Under the pieces are notes generated by a model. The model made no database searches. It was not told the DNA's origin and saw only the letters and a list, made by a program, of their open reading frames with translations. Source: Castellaniella sp035707805 (lineage in GTDB: Bacteria > Pseudomonadota > Gammaproteobacteria > Burkholderiales > Burkholderiaceae_B). Taken from it: a stretch of DNA of 64,000 nucleotides. The position numbers and the translations under genes are program-made. The stretch covers positions 14,464 through 78,463 of the forward strand of contig DASSTS010000033.1 in assembly GCA_035707805.1 (NCBI GenBank). Reading direction: 5' to 3'. This document shows positions 6,896 to 15,433 of the stretch, piece by piece (the first letter of the stretch is position 1; each line of letters begins with the position of its first letter).

Positions 6896-8748
6896 ACGAC
6901 GTCGAAATCGAGCTGCGGTTCGAGGACGGCCGCCAGCTGCGCGAGCGGCATGGCTTGCCGCTGCTGATCGGCCGCGAATCCGATTGCGGGCTGGTCCTGA
7001 AGACCTGGCGGGTGGCCCGGCGCCATGCCCGCCTGCTGTGCCGCGAAAGCGAGCTCTGGCTCGAGGATCTGGGGTCGATCTTCGGCTCGACGGTCAATGG
7101 CCGGCGGGTCGCGTCCCACGGCCCCTTGCTGCCGGAGGACGAACTGGTGATCGGACCTTGCCTGATGCGGGTGCGCCTGCTGCGGGATGCCGGCTCCGGC
7201 CTCCCGCAGCCATGGCGCGAGGCGGACGCGCCGTCCTTCGGGCCGCAACCCGATCCCCAGGGCGCAGGGCCGTCGGCGCCGCCGCGGCAGGCGGGGGCGG
7301 GATCCCCCGGCGGCGCGGCGGTGACAGCCGCCTGCCCGGCGCCGGACGGCGGAGAAGGCGGTCCGGCGCCGGCGGATCCAGGTGGTGACCCGCTGGCCGG
7401 CAGCGCCCCGCCCGCCGATGCGGCGGCGGCCGGCGGGCGGACGCCCGATCCGGCCCGCGACGGCGCCGCCGGCAAGGCGGCCCGGCGCCGGCTGCACGAA
7501 GGCCTGATCCAGGCGCTGCAACTGCGCCGCCAGGACATCACCGGCATGAGCGATGCCACCTTGCGGGCCGAGGCCACCCGGGCTCTCGCCGGACTGATCG
7601 CGGCCGACGCCAGTCTGCCGGAGGGCCTCGACCGGGGTGTGCTGCTGCGCGAGCTCGTGGACGAGGCGGTCGGCCTGGGGCCGCTGGAGCCGCTGCTGGC
7701 CGATCCGGGCGTCACCGAGATCATGGTCAACCGCCATGACGAGATCTTCGTCGAGCGCGGCGGGCGCCTGGAGCGGGATGCCGCCAGTTTCAGCAGCGAG
7801 CAGGCCGTGCTGGGCGTGATCGACCGGATCGTCGCACCGCTGGGGCGGCGCATCGATGACAGCGCGCCCATGGTGGACGCGCGCCTGCGCGACGGCTCGC
7901 GGGTGAACGCGGTGATCGCGCCGGTGTCCCTGCGGGGGGCCAGCCTGACGATCCGCAAATTCCCCATGCGGCGCCTGGACATGCGCGACCTGCTGGCGGT
8001 GGGCGCGCTGGACGAGTCCATGGCCGTCTTCCTGACGCACTGCGTGCGGCACCGCAAGAACCTGCTGGTGTCGGGCGGGACCGGCTCCGGCAAGACCAGC
8101 CTGCTCAACATCCTGTCCAATGCGATCCCACCGGGCGAGCGCATCATCACCATCGAGGATGCCGCCGAACTGCGCCTGAACCACAGCCACCTGGTCAGCC
8201 TGGAGGCCCGGCCCGCCAATCTCGAGGGGCGCGGCCGCGTGGAGATCCGGGACCTCGTGCGCAACGCCCTGCGCATGCGCCCGGACCGCATCGTGGTCGG
8301 CGAATGCCGCGGCGCCGAGGCCTTCGACATGCTGGCGGCCATGAACACCGGACACGAGGGCTCGCTGACGACCTTGCACGCCAACACGCCCCGGGACGCG
8401 CTGGGCCGCTTGGAAACCATGATTCTCATGGCCGGCATGGATCTGCCGCTGGCGGCGGTGCGAGAGCACATTGCCGCCAGCATCGACCTGATCGTCCAGC
8501 TCGCGCGCACGGCCGACGGCCGGCGGATGGTCTGCGCGGTCGTCCAGGTGGCCGGCATCGAGAGCGGCCGCATCCAGTTGCAGGAGCTGTTCGTCGGCCA
8601 GCTGGGCCCGCCCGCCGTGTTCCGCGGCTGCGGCCTGATGCCCGAGGGTTTCCCGCCATCGGCGGGACTGGACATCCAGTTGTTCTCGCAGCGCACCGTC
8701 TGCCGGGGAAGCGCCAGCCTGGACGGCGGACCGGAGGCGTCATGCTGA
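6892..8748 (+). CDS. tadA: FHA domain-CpaF/TadA ATPase fusion
   Basis: A 618-residue cytoplasmic secretion ATPase that powers Flp pilus assembly. Residues about 1-100 form an FHA domain: LLIGRESDCGLVL, RRHARL, then LEDLGSIFGSTVNG, matching the GRE, SRxH-like and NG positions of FHA folds that bind phospho-threonine. A Pro/Gly/Ala-rich linker of some 90 residues leads to a complete CpaF ATPase: N-terminal GPLEPLLADPGVTEIMVN, Walker A GGTGSGKTS at 395-403, an Asp-box region ITIEDAAELRL, the Walker B region RIVVGECRGAEAFDML and a His box with GHEGSLTTLHAN. Standard CpaF is about 420-480 residues and has no FHA domain. It overlaps tadB by 7 nt. Confidence 0.93.
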   Translation: MNDVEIELRFEDGRQLRERHGLPLLIGRESDCGLVLKTWRVARRHARLLCRESELWLEDLGSIFGSTVNGRRVASHGPLLPEDELVIGPCLMRVRLLRDAGSGLPQPWREADAPSFGPQPDPQGAGPSAPPRQAGAGSPGGAAVTAACPAPDGGEGGPAPADPGGDPLAGSAPPADAAAAGGRTPDPARDGAAGKAARRRLHEGLIQALQLRRQDITGMSDATLRAEATRALAGLIAADASLPEGLDRGVLLRELVDEAVGLGPLEPLLADPGVTEIMVNRHDEIFVERGGRLERDAASFSSEQAVLGVIDRIVAPLGRRIDDSAPMVDARLRDGSRVNAVIAPVSLRGASLTIRKFPMRRLDMRDLLAVGALDESMAVFLTHCVRHRKNLLVSGGTGSGKTSLLNILSNAIPPGERIITIEDAAELRLNHSHLVSLEARPANLEGRGRVEIRDLVRNALRMRPDRIVVGECRGAEAFDMLAAMNTGHEGSLTTLHANTPRDALGRLETMILMAGMDLPLAAVREHIAASIDLIVQLARTADGRRMVCAVVQVAGIESGRIQLQELFVGQLGPPAVFRGCGLMPEGFPPSAGLDIQLFSQRTVCRGSASLDGGPEASC

Positions 8749-9590
8749 GCGTCCTGCTGGTATCCCTGATCGGGGCCAGCGTGGCGTTGGCGGCGGGGCT
8801 GCTGCTGCACCGGGCGGCGCGGTTCTGGCGGGACTATGAAAGCCGCCTGCGCGACGAGACCCGGCGCACGCTGGACGCCTCGTTCCTCTTCGTCGACCTG
8901 GCGCAGCTGCATCCCGCCGCGCTCGCGGCCGGCGCGGGCCTGTTGCTGGCGGCGGCCTGGCTGCTGGCCGGGGGGTGGGGCCTGGCGCCGGCGGCGGGCG
9001 CGCTGGTGGCGCTACCGCCGCTCGTGCTGCGGCGCATGCGCCGCCGGCGCGAGCAGGCATTCGACGCCCAACTGCCCGACCTGCTGCAGGCCCTGGCCGG
9101 CGCCTTGCGCGCGGGGGCGGGGCTGCAGCCGGCCTTGCGGCACATCGTGTCCCAGTCCAGTGCGCCCTTGTCGCAGGAATTCGCGCTGCTGCTGCGCGAG
9201 CAGCGCCTGGGCCTGGGGTTCCCGGATGCGCTGCGCCAGCTGCACCGGCGCGTGCCCACCGAATCCTGCGGCCTGGTGGTGTCGGCCCTGGGAATCGCGG
9301 CGCAGACGGGCGGCGGCCTGGCCGACACGCTGGAAAGCATCGCCCGCACCCTGCGGGCGCGCCTGCACTGGCTGGGGCGCGTGCAGGCCCTGACGGCGCA
9401 GGCGCGCATGCAGAGCCGCATCATGGCCGGCTTGCCGCCGTGCCTGATGGCGGTGCTGGCGCGGCTCGAGCCCGAGGCCATGTCGCTGCTCTGGCAGACC
9501 TGGTACGGCTGGCTGGTCCTGTTGACCGTGCTGGTGCTGGAATCCCTCGGCATCCTGTGGATCCGGCGCGTGGCCGCGATCGACGTCTAG
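8742..9590 (+). CDS. tadB: Tad inner-membrane platform protein TadB
   Basis: A 282-residue polytopic membrane protein of the type II secretion F superfamily. Two hydrophobic helices occupy the first 95 residues. A cytoplasmic T2SSF segment follows (QLPDLLQALAGALRAGAGLQPALRHI, then LVVSALGIAAQTGGGLADTLESIARTLR), and two more helices end the protein. TadB and TadC together form the platform that couples the ATPase to the growing pilus. It overlaps the ATPase stop by 7 nt and lies 9 nt before tadC. Confidence 0.9.
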   Translation: MLSVLLVSLIGASVALAAGLLLHRAARFWRDYESRLRDETRRTLDASFLFVDLAQLHPAALAAGAGLLLAAAWLLAGGWGLAPAAGALVALPPLVLRRMRRRREQAFDAQLPDLLQALAGALRAGAGLQPALRHIVSQSSAPLSQEFALLLREQRLGLGFPDALRQLHRRVPTESCGLVVSALGIAAQTGGGLADTLESIARTLRARLHWLGRVQALTAQARMQSRIMAGLPPCLMAVLARLEPEAMSLLWQTWYGWLVLLTVLVLESLGILWIRRVAAIDV

Positions 9591-9599
9591 GGGCGGCCG

Positions 9600-10457
9600 A
9601 TGGCAGGGTTCTGGGCGGGGCTGGGGCTGGCGGCGCTGGCGGTGTGCCTGGCGTGTTGGGTGCTGGGCGCGCCCTGGGCCGGGCAGGCCGGGCCCCGCCC
9701 GCCGCGCAGCCCCGTCTGGTGGCCCTGGGTGCTGGCGCTGGCGCCGGCCTGCGCGCCGTGGGTGACCTGGGCCATGCGCCGCCACCTGCGGCAGTGGGGG
9801 CCGCGCGCCGGCCTCTCAGCGGACTGGCTGCCCGAACGCTGGCTGGCCGCCCGCGTCCTGCTGGCCGGCATGGGAACCTTGCTGGGCGTGGCCGCCATCG
9901 TGCTGGGGCTGCCGCCGGTCATCGCCGCGGTCTGGGTGCCGGTCGGCGCGCTGCTGGGGTTCCTCTGGCCGGATCAGGTGCTGCGGCGGCGCGCCGCGGC
10001 CCGGCGCCTGCGCATGACGCGTGAATTGCCCTTCATGCTGGACCTGCTGACCTTGTGCGTCGAGGCGGGGCTGAGCCTGCCCGCCGCCCTGCGGCAGGTA
10101 GCCGGGCATGCGCCGCCCGGGCCTTTGCGCCAGAGCTTGCGCGACGCCATCGCCCTGGAGCGCACCGGCGTCGAGCGCGGGCGCTGGCTGGCCCAGTGGG
10201 CCGAATGGGCGGACGTGCCCGGCGTGCGGAACCTGGTGCTGGCCCTGGCGCAGGCCGACCGCCTGGGCATGAGCCTGGGGCCCTTGCTGCGGGCCCAGGC
10301 GGAACGCCAGCTCAGCGAGCGCTTCGCGCGGGCCGAGACCCTGGCGCTGCAGGCGCCGGTCAAGATGCTCTTTCCCATGGTGTTGTGCATCTTTCCCTGC
10401 ACCTTCCTCGTGATCGGCTTTCCGGTTGCGGTCAAGCTGCTGGATGCGGGGTTCTGA
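9600..10457 (+). CDS. tadC: Tad inner-membrane platform protein TadC
   Basis: A 285-residue second T2SSF-superfamily platform protein. It has hydrophobic N-terminal helices, the cytoplasmic core ELPFMLDLLTLCVEAGLSLPAALRQVA, a later repeat of the same fold (LVLALAQADRLGMSLGPLLRAQAE..ERFARAETLALQAPVKMLFPMVLCIFPCTF) and a terminal helix. The APVKMLFPMVLCIFP motif is characteristic of TadC. It shares one base with the next start (TGATG), so the DUF192 gene is probably coupled to it. Confidence 0.92.
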   Translation: MAGFWAGLGLAALAVCLACWVLGAPWAGQAGPRPPRSPVWWPWVLALAPACAPWVTWAMRRHLRQWGPRAGLSADWLPERWLAARVLLAGMGTLLGVAAIVLGLPPVIAAVWVPVGALLGFLWPDQVLRRRAAARRLRMTRELPFMLDLLTLCVEAGLSLPAALRQVAGHAPPGPLRQSLRDAIALERTGVERGRWLAQWAEWADVPGVRNLVLALAQADRLGMSLGPLLRAQAERQLSERFARAETLALQAPVKMLFPMVLCIFPCTFLVIGFPVAVKLLDAGF

Positions 10458-10843
10458 TGCGGGGCGGCCCGCGCGACCGGCCGGACTGGCAGCCGGCCTC
10501 GCAGCCGCTGCGGCTCGTGGCGGCGCGCACCTTCCGGCAGCGCCTGGCGGGGCTGCATGCCTGGCAGGCCTGGGGCGATGCCCCCTGGGGCCTGCTGCTG
10601 CCCGGCTGCCGGGCCGTCCATACCTTCGGCCTGGTCCGGGCGATCGACCTGGTGTTCCTGGGCGCGCCCGGCGAGGTAGCCGCTGCGCGGCCGGGACTGG
10701 CGCCGGGCCGGGTGGCGGTGTGCGGTTTCGCCCGGGCAGCGCTGGAACTGCCGAAGGGATACTGCCGGCGCGACGGCTGGCGCGAGGCGGTGTGCCGGGC
10801 CTGGGCGGACTACGCGGACGCGTCGCGGAAGATCGTGGCGTAG
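10457..10843 (+). CDS. DUF192 family protein coupled to tadC
   Basis: A 128-residue protein of the DUF192 family, recognised from WGLLLPGCRAVHTFGLVRAIDLVFLGAPGEV and the following ALELPKGYC segment, which match the family's C..IHTFGM..PIDVVFL core and its late LEL..G motif. The family is small, beta-rich and of unknown biochemical function. Unlike many members there is no signal peptide, so this one would be cytoplasmic unless the true start is elsewhere. ATG 10457 overlaps the tadC TGA by one base. The last 34 bases overlap the convergent minus-strand gene. Confidence 0.78.
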   Translation: MRGGPRDRPDWQPASQPLRLVAARTFRQRLAGLHAWQAWGDAPWGLLLPGCRAVHTFGLVRAIDLVFLGAPGEVAAARPGLAPGRVAVCGFARAALELPKGYCRRDGWREAVCRAWADYADASRKIVA

Positions 10844-11589
10844 ATCGGATAAAAGCTGCAGTACAGCAGCGCAGTGACCAGGACGTCCAGGATCAGCGAC
10901 AGCCAGGTCAGCGCGGCCACCGACAGGCCCGAGGCCAGCAGCGCGTCGAGGACCACGTGCAGCGCGTAGAACAGCGCGGCCCAGCTGCCGACGTAGAGCA
11001 GGATGGCCCATTTGTTGCGCCAGCAGGCCACCATGGAATAGAACAGCGCCCGGCGCAGCGGCAGCCGATGCCAGCCCATCAGCGCCGGCGCGTGCCAGAA
11101 CAGCGCGGACAGCACCACGTAGAAGCCCCCGAAGACGATCATCGGGCCGGTCATGGCGCTGGCCAGGGCCTGGTAGTCCGGCTGCGCGGCGTCGCCGATG
11201 GCGGCCAGCAGCTGCGACAGGAAAGGCATGACCGCCACGAAGGCCGCCAGCAGCGTGCAGGCGAGATAGGCCAGGCCCAGGCGCAGCAGGGACGCCGCCA
11301 CTCCGGGCGTGCGCAGGGGCGCGAGCCACATGCCCGGCAGCATGCGCTCGCCCCGGGCCAGGCGCCGGCAGGCGCACAGGGTGAGGAAGGTCAGCAGGGG
11401 CGTGAGGCTCACCAGCAGGATCTGGCCCAGCACCGGGATGGCGGCGCCCAGGTTGATCAGGAAACTGGTGACGGTGCTCCAGAAGATCATCGCCAGCGGC
11501 TGGCGCCGGAACAGGGCCCAGCCTTGCAGGATCCAGCCCCAGCCGGCCGAGGGCGGCAGGATGGCGGCTTGCAGGGGCAGGGCGCTCAT
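10810..11589 (-). CDS. BPSS1780-like integral membrane protein
   Basis: A 259-residue membrane protein with about six hydrophobic helices. It has the N-terminal pattern GWGWILQGWALFRRQPLAMIFWS found in the Burkholderiales family named after BPSS1780, whose function is unknown. ATG overlaps the homoserine kinase stop by 4 nt, so the two genes form an operon read toward lower coordinates. The stop lies inside the last codons of the convergent DUF192 gene. Confidence 0.8.
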   Translation of the reverse strand: MSALPLQAAILPPSAGWGWILQGWALFRRQPLAMIFWSTVTSFLINLGAAIPVLGQILLVSLTPLLTFLTLCACRRLARGERMLPGMWLAPLRTPGVAASLLRLGLAYLACTLLAAFVAVMPFLSQLLAAIGDAAQPDYQALASAMTGPMIVFGGFYVVLSALFWHAPALMGWHRLPLRRALFYSMVACWRNKWAILLYVGSWAALFYALHVVLDALLASGLSVAALTWLSLILDVLVTALLYCSFYPIYATIFRDASA

Positions 11590-12566
11590 GCCGCCACCTG
11601 CGGCAGGGGCGGGGCGTCCTGGCTGTCGCGCAGCCGCAGGATGCGCTCGAAGTGGCGCGGATCGTGGGGCTTCAAGGTCTGAGCGGGACGCGGCAGGTGA
11701 AAGTCGTACAGCCGCGAAATCCAGAAGCGCAGCGCCGCGGCGCGCAGCATCAGCGGCCAGGCCGCCTGCTCGTCGGCCGTGAACGGCCGCACGGCGTGGT
11801 AGGCCTGCAGCCAGGCCTGCAGCCGCCGGCGCACGAAGGCGCCGCTGGCGCGCTGGATGCACCAGTCGTTGACGCTCACGGCCACGTCGAAGAGCCACGT
11901 GTCGCAGCCTGCGAAATAGAAGTCGATGAACCCGCCCATGTGCGGCGATTCATAGGTGCCGTCGAACAGCACGTTGTCGCGGAACAGGTCGCAGTGGGCC
12001 GGGCCCGAGGGCAAGGCGTCCAGCCGGCCCGCCGCCGCGAACTCGCTTTGTTCCGCCACACAGCGCTGCAGCAGCGCCGCCTGGCCGGCATCCAGGAAGG
12101 GCAGCAGCCGGGGCGCCGTGTCCCGCCACCAGGACAGGCCGCGCAGGTTGGGCTGGCGCAGGGGAAAGTCCCGGGCGGCCAGGTGGGCGCGCGCCAGCGT
12201 CTCGCCGGCCAGGGCGCAATGGGCCGGCCCGGGCTCGGGCTCGTAGCCGCCCTTCAGGCGGGTGACGATGGCCGTGGGCTTGCCGTGCAGCGTGGTGATG
12301 CGCGTGCCGTCGCGCAGGGTCTGCGGCTGGGGCACCGGCACGCCGCGCTGGGCCAGGTGATGCATCAGCTCGATGTAGAAAGGCAGCTGTTCGGCCGTCA
12401 GCACCTCGAACAGGGTCAGCACGTAGCCGCCGCGGGTCGTGTCCAGGAAATAGTTGGTGTTCTCGATGCCCGCCGTGATGCCTCTCAGCGCGACGAGTTC
12501 GCCCAGTTCATAGTCCTGCAGCAGCGTGCGGGCGTCGTCTTCGGAGACGGAGGTGAATACGGCCAT
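11586..12566 (-). CDS. thrB: Homoserine kinase (APH-fold, type II ThrB)
   Basis: A 326-residue cytoplasmic kinase that phosphorylates homoserine in threonine synthesis. It is the aminoglycoside-phosphotransferase-fold version, not the GHMP enzyme of E. coli. Seen: GITAGIENTNYFLDT near residue 30 (nucleotide loop), GYVLTLFE, and the Brenner-type catalytic motif HCDLFRDNVLFDG with GGFIDFYFAGCDTWLFDVA downstream as the DFG-like element. The usual HGD is HCD here, as in this family. The start MAVFTSVS matches the family's N-terminus. It overlaps the downstream membrane-protein gene by ATGA and shares a 93-bp divergent promoter region with dusA. Confidence 0.92.
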   Translation of the reverse strand: MAVFTSVSEDDARTLLQDYELGELVALRGITAGIENTNYFLDTTRGGYVLTLFEVLTAEQLPFYIELMHHLAQRGVPVPQPQTLRDGTRITTLHGKPTAIVTRLKGGYEPEPGPAHCALAGETLARAHLAARDFPLRQPNLRGLSWWRDTAPRLLPFLDAGQAALLQRCVAEQSEFAAAGRLDALPSGPAHCDLFRDNVLFDGTYESPHMGGFIDFYFAGCDTWLFDVAVSVNDWCIQRASGAFVRRRLQAWLQAYHAVRPFTADEQAAWPLMLRAAALRFWISRLYDFHLPRPAQTLKPHDPRHFERILRLRDSQDAPPLPQVAA

Positions 12567-12599
12567 GGCAAGCGGGCGGCCGGCGGGGCCGCGCGGGGA

Positions 12600-12641
12600 T
12601 TGATTCAACGCGGCATTTTAGACGAAAGTAAAATGGGGGCT
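12600..12641. promoter_or_regulatory. Symmetric divergent promoter region between thrB and dusA
   Basis: Two -10-like hexamers face away from each other. TAAAAT on the plus strand at 12629-12634 points to dusA, and ATTTTA at 12615-12620 reads TAAAAT on the minus strand toward thrB. Together they form an inverted repeat with an 8-nt centre. A TTGATT lies at 12600-12605, but its spacing to the plus-strand -10 is too long to be convincing. The -10 elements are the better-supported part. Confidence 0.5.
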
Positions 12642-12659
12642 GTTGAGGATATCTAGAAT

Positions 12660-13700
12660 ATGGCTGACTGGCGCTTGTGCGTGGCTCCGATGATCGATGT
12701 GACGGATCGCCACTGCCGCTATTTCCACCGGCTGCTGGCCCCCCGGGCCCGGCTGTACACCGAAATGATCACCACCGGCGCGCTGCTGCACGGCGATGCG
12801 GCGCGGCACCTGGATTTCGATCCCGCCGAGCATCCCGTGGCCCTGCAGTTGGGCGGCAGCGAGCCCGACGCCCTGGCCCGCTGCGCCCGCCTGGGGGCGG
12901 ACTGGGGCTACGACGAAATCAACCTGAACTGCGGCTGCCCGTCCGAACGCGTCCAGCGCGGCGCCTTCGGCGCCTGCCTGATGGCCGAGCCCCGGCTGGT
13001 CGCCGACTGCGTGCGGGCCATGCAGGACGCCGTAGCGGTCCCCGTGACGGTCAAGCACCGCCTGGGCCTGGACTACGACGAGTCCTACGGCTTCGTGCGG
13101 GATTTCGTCGGCATCCTCTACGAGGCCGGCTGCCGGGTCTTCATCGTGCACGCCCGCAACGCGGTCCTCAAGGGCCTCTCGCCCAAGGACAACCGCGAAA
13201 AGCCGCCGCTGCGCCATGCCGAGGCCCTGCGGCTGAAACAGGACTTCCCGGATGCGCGCATCGTGCTGAACGGCGGGCTCGACGAGGTCGAACCCTGCCT
13301 GGACTGGATGCGGCGGCTGGACGGCGTGATGCTGGGGCGGGCCGCCTGGCACCATCCCGACATCCTGGCGGTCCTGGATCGCAGGATGGCGGGAGAGGAT
13401 GACGGCGGGCTGGAAGGCGGGCTGGATGACGCGCAGGCCGAGGCCGTCCTGGAACGGTTCCTGGCCTATGCCCGGAACCAGCACGCCCGCGGCGTGCCCC
13501 TGCACATCCTCGTGCGCGGCCTGCTGGGCTGGCGCACGGGCCGTCCGGGTGCGCGCCAGTGGCGGCGGACCTTGTCCGATCCGAAGGTCTTGCGAGCCGA
13601 GGGGCCCGATGTGCTGCGCCGGGCCTGGGATACGCTGGCGCGCGCCGATCAGGACTTGCGGGCGGCGGCCGGGTCTTCCGAAGGCCAGTCGCGGATGTAG
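12660..13700 (+). CDS. dusA: tRNA-dihydrouridine(20/20a) synthase DusA
   Basis: A 346-residue flavoprotein that reduces uridine to dihydrouridine in the tRNA D-loop using FMN and NADPH. N-terminal APMIDVTDRHCR is the FMN phosphate-site motif. The catalytic Cys is Cys93 in NLNCGCPS. Also seen are KHRLGLD, and HARNAVLKGLSPKDNREKPPL, which is diagnostic for the DusA subfamily, then NGGL and the VMLGRAAWHHP FMN-phosphate segment. The C-terminal helical tRNA-recruiting domain follows. The last 52 bases overlap the convergent CBS gene. Confidence 0.95.
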   Translation: MADWRLCVAPMIDVTDRHCRYFHRLLAPRARLYTEMITTGALLHGDAARHLDFDPAEHPVALQLGGSEPDALARCARLGADWGYDEINLNCGCPSERVQRGAFGACLMAEPRLVADCVRAMQDAVAVPVTVKHRLGLDYDESYGFVRDFVGILYEAGCRVFIVHARNAVLKGLSPKDNREKPPLRHAEALRLKQDFPDARIVLNGGLDEVEPCLDWMRRLDGVMLGRAAWHHPDILAVLDRRMAGEDDGGLEGGLDDAQAEAVLERFLAYARNQHARGVPLHILVRGLLGWRTGRPGARQWRRTLSDPKVLRAEGPDVLRRAWDTLARADQDLRAAAGSSEGQSRM

Positions 13701-14113
13701 GCCTTGAGCATGTCGTTCTCGAACTGCTGGGCCTCGACGATGGCGCGGGCCATGTCGTAGAACGAGATCACCCCCATCAGCGTCGGGCCGTCCATCACCG
13801 GGATGTAGCGCGCGTGCTTGTCCAGCATCAGGCGCTGGACCTCGTCGGCGTCGGTGTTGGGGGTGACGCTGACCGGCGCATCGTCCATGATGCTGCGCAC
13901 GGTGAAGTCGCCCGTCTGCCCGTCATGGCGGTTCAGGTGGTTGATGATCTCGCGGAAGGTCAGCATGCCGACGAGCTGGCCGTGTTCCATGATGACCAGG
14001 GACCCGATGTCGAGCTGGCTCATGGAATGGATGGCCTCGCGCACGGGCATGTCGGGGGTGCCGGTATAGAGCGTGTGCCCCTTCACACGCAGGATCTCGT
14101 TGACTTTCAGCAT
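13649..14113 (-). CDS. Tandem CBS-domain protein
   Basis: A 154-residue cytoplasmic protein made of two CBS domains: residues about 7-62 (ILRVKGHTLYTGTPDMPVREAIHSMSQLDIGSLVIM) and about 70-130 (VRSIMDDAPVSVTPNTDADEVQRLMLDKHARYIPVMDG). Paired CBS domains bind adenine nucleotides and act as energy sensors, but the partner here is unknown. The start at 14113 has GAAGGA 7 nt upstream. An in-frame ATG 42 nt further out lacks a ribosome site and is less likely. Its 3' end overlaps dusA. Confidence 0.88.
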   Translation of the reverse strand: MLKVNEILRVKGHTLYTGTPDMPVREAIHSMSQLDIGSLVIMEHGQLVGMLTFREIINHLNRHDGQTGDFTVRSIMDDAPVSVTPNTDADEVQRLMLDKHARYIPVMDGPTLMGVISFYDMARAIVEAQQFENDMLKAYIRDWPSEDPAAARKS

Positions 14114-14141
14114 GGCGTTGTCCTTCGGGCTGTTTTGATTG

Positions 14142-15398
14142 CTATTGTGCATCATCGTCCGGGTTTCCGGTAGCAGCGGAGCGGCTGAACAGGGCCTCCA
14201 GGCTGGCGGGGCGGCCCAGCAGCGTGTCCGCCAGCGCCTGGATCTCGTCCGGATGCAGCCCGGGCTGGGCGCGCGCCAGCAGCAGCCGGTCGGTCAGCGG
14301 GCCCAGCGTGGCCTGGCGGGGATCGCAGGCCAGCACCCAGCGCTCGCCCTCCGCGACCGGCACCGCGTAGCCCAGGTCCTTCAGCACCCCCAGGATTTCG
14401 CGCAGGGTGTCGGGATGGACCCGTAGGTGCTTTTCCATGAATTCTTGGCTGCGGCCGGGCGGCAGGGTGCCGCGCGCCTGCCACAGGATACGCAGGATCC
14501 CGATGGCGTCCACCACCTGGGCGCCCGGATGCCGCAGCAGCACCCAGCGGTGCAGACGCAGGGCCGGCAGCAGCGAGGCGACGGTGGCGCCCAGCAGCAC
14601 CACCAGCCAGGACAGGTAGATCCACAAAAGGAAGATGGGCAGGGTGGCGAAGGCGCCGTAGATCACGGTGTAGGACGGAAACCGCGTCAGGTACCAGGTG
14701 AATCCGGCCTTCATCGCCGTCAGGATGACGGCGGTGCCCAGGCCGCCCGCCAGGGCGTCGCGCCACAGCACCCGGCAGTTGGGCACGAACACGAACAGCG
14801 CCGTGAACCCCAGCACCGACAGCAGGAAGGGCACCAGGTTCAGCAGCAGCCCCAGCCAGTCGGGCAGGCTGCCGATGTAGCCCAGCGACTCGCGCGCCAG
14901 CACCGAGCTGGCCCAGAGGCTGGCGCCGGTGAGGATCGGCCCCAGCGAAATGATGGCCCAGTACACCAGCAGGCGCTGGCGCAGCGGCCGCTGCCGGGCG
15001 ACGTTCCAGATCTCGTTGAAGGCCTCGTCGATCGTCATGATCAGCATGATCGACGTGATCACCAGGAAGGCGCCGCCCACGGCGGTCAGCCCCGAGGCCT
15101 GCGCCGCGAACTGGTTCAGGTACAGCATGATCGTGTCGGACACCGACGGCGGCAGCAGGCTTTCGCTGAGGAAGGCCTCGAGCGCCTGGCGGAATTCGGC
15201 GAACAGCGGAAAGGCCGTGAACAGGGACAGCACCACGGCCAGCATCGGCACGATGGCCAGCACCGTGGTGAAGGTCAGGCTGGAGGCCACCCGGGTCAGC
15301 TTGCGATGGCCCGCGAAATCCAGGGTGAAGCGCAGGATGTCCAGCGCATGGGCGCGGCGCCCGGTGGCGTAAGCGGAGGTGGACGGCTCGTCGGTCAT
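14142..15398 (-). CDS. YihY/UPF0761 family inner-membrane protein
   Basis: A 418-residue protein with six hydrophobic helices in the first 280 residues and a cytoplasmic C-terminal domain of about 130 residues that looks winged-helix-like. Family motifs: ASSLTFTTVLAIVPMLAVVLSLF, LIMTIDEAFNEIWNV and YLTRFPSYTVIYGAFATLPIFLLWIYLSW. The family was once called RNase BN (Rbn) by mistake; its function is unsettled. No ribosome site is visible before ATG 15398. The 5' end is only 35 bp from the divergent DUF2069 gene. Confidence 0.88.
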   Translation of the reverse strand: MTDEPSTSAYATGRRAHALDILRFTLDFAGHRKLTRVASSLTFTTVLAIVPMLAVVLSLFTAFPLFAEFRQALEAFLSESLLPPSVSDTIMLYLNQFAAQASGLTAVGGAFLVITSIMLIMTIDEAFNEIWNVARQRPLRQRLLVYWAIISLGPILTGASLWASSVLARESLGYIGSLPDWLGLLLNLVPFLLSVLGFTALFVFVPNCRVLWRDALAGGLGTAVILTAMKAGFTWYLTRFPSYTVIYGAFATLPIFLLWIYLSWLVVLLGATVASLLPALRLHRWVLLRHPGAQVVDAIGILRILWQARGTLPPGRSQEFMEKHLRVHPDTLREILGVLKDLGYAVPVAEGERWVLACDPRQATLGPLTDRLLLARAQPGLHPDEIQALADTLLGRPASLEALFSRSAATGNPDDDAQ

Positions 15399-15421
15399 GG
15401 GTTCGGGGGCGGGTTTCGAGC

Positions 15422-15427
15422 CATAAT
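15422..15427 (+). promoter_or_regulatory. -10 element for the DUF2069 gene
   Basis: CATAAT ends 6 nt before the ATG at 15434, so transcription would begin at or next to the start codon. No ribosome binding site lies in the gap. This fits a leaderless or very short leader mRNA. No good -35 was found. Confidence 0.45.
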
Positions 15428-15433
15428 AGCAAC

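Noticed and set aside
13649..14155. Longer start for the CBS protein at 14155
   Set aside because: The in-frame ATG at 14113 has a GAAGGA ribosome site and matches the start of the CBS fold; the extra 14 residues have no support.
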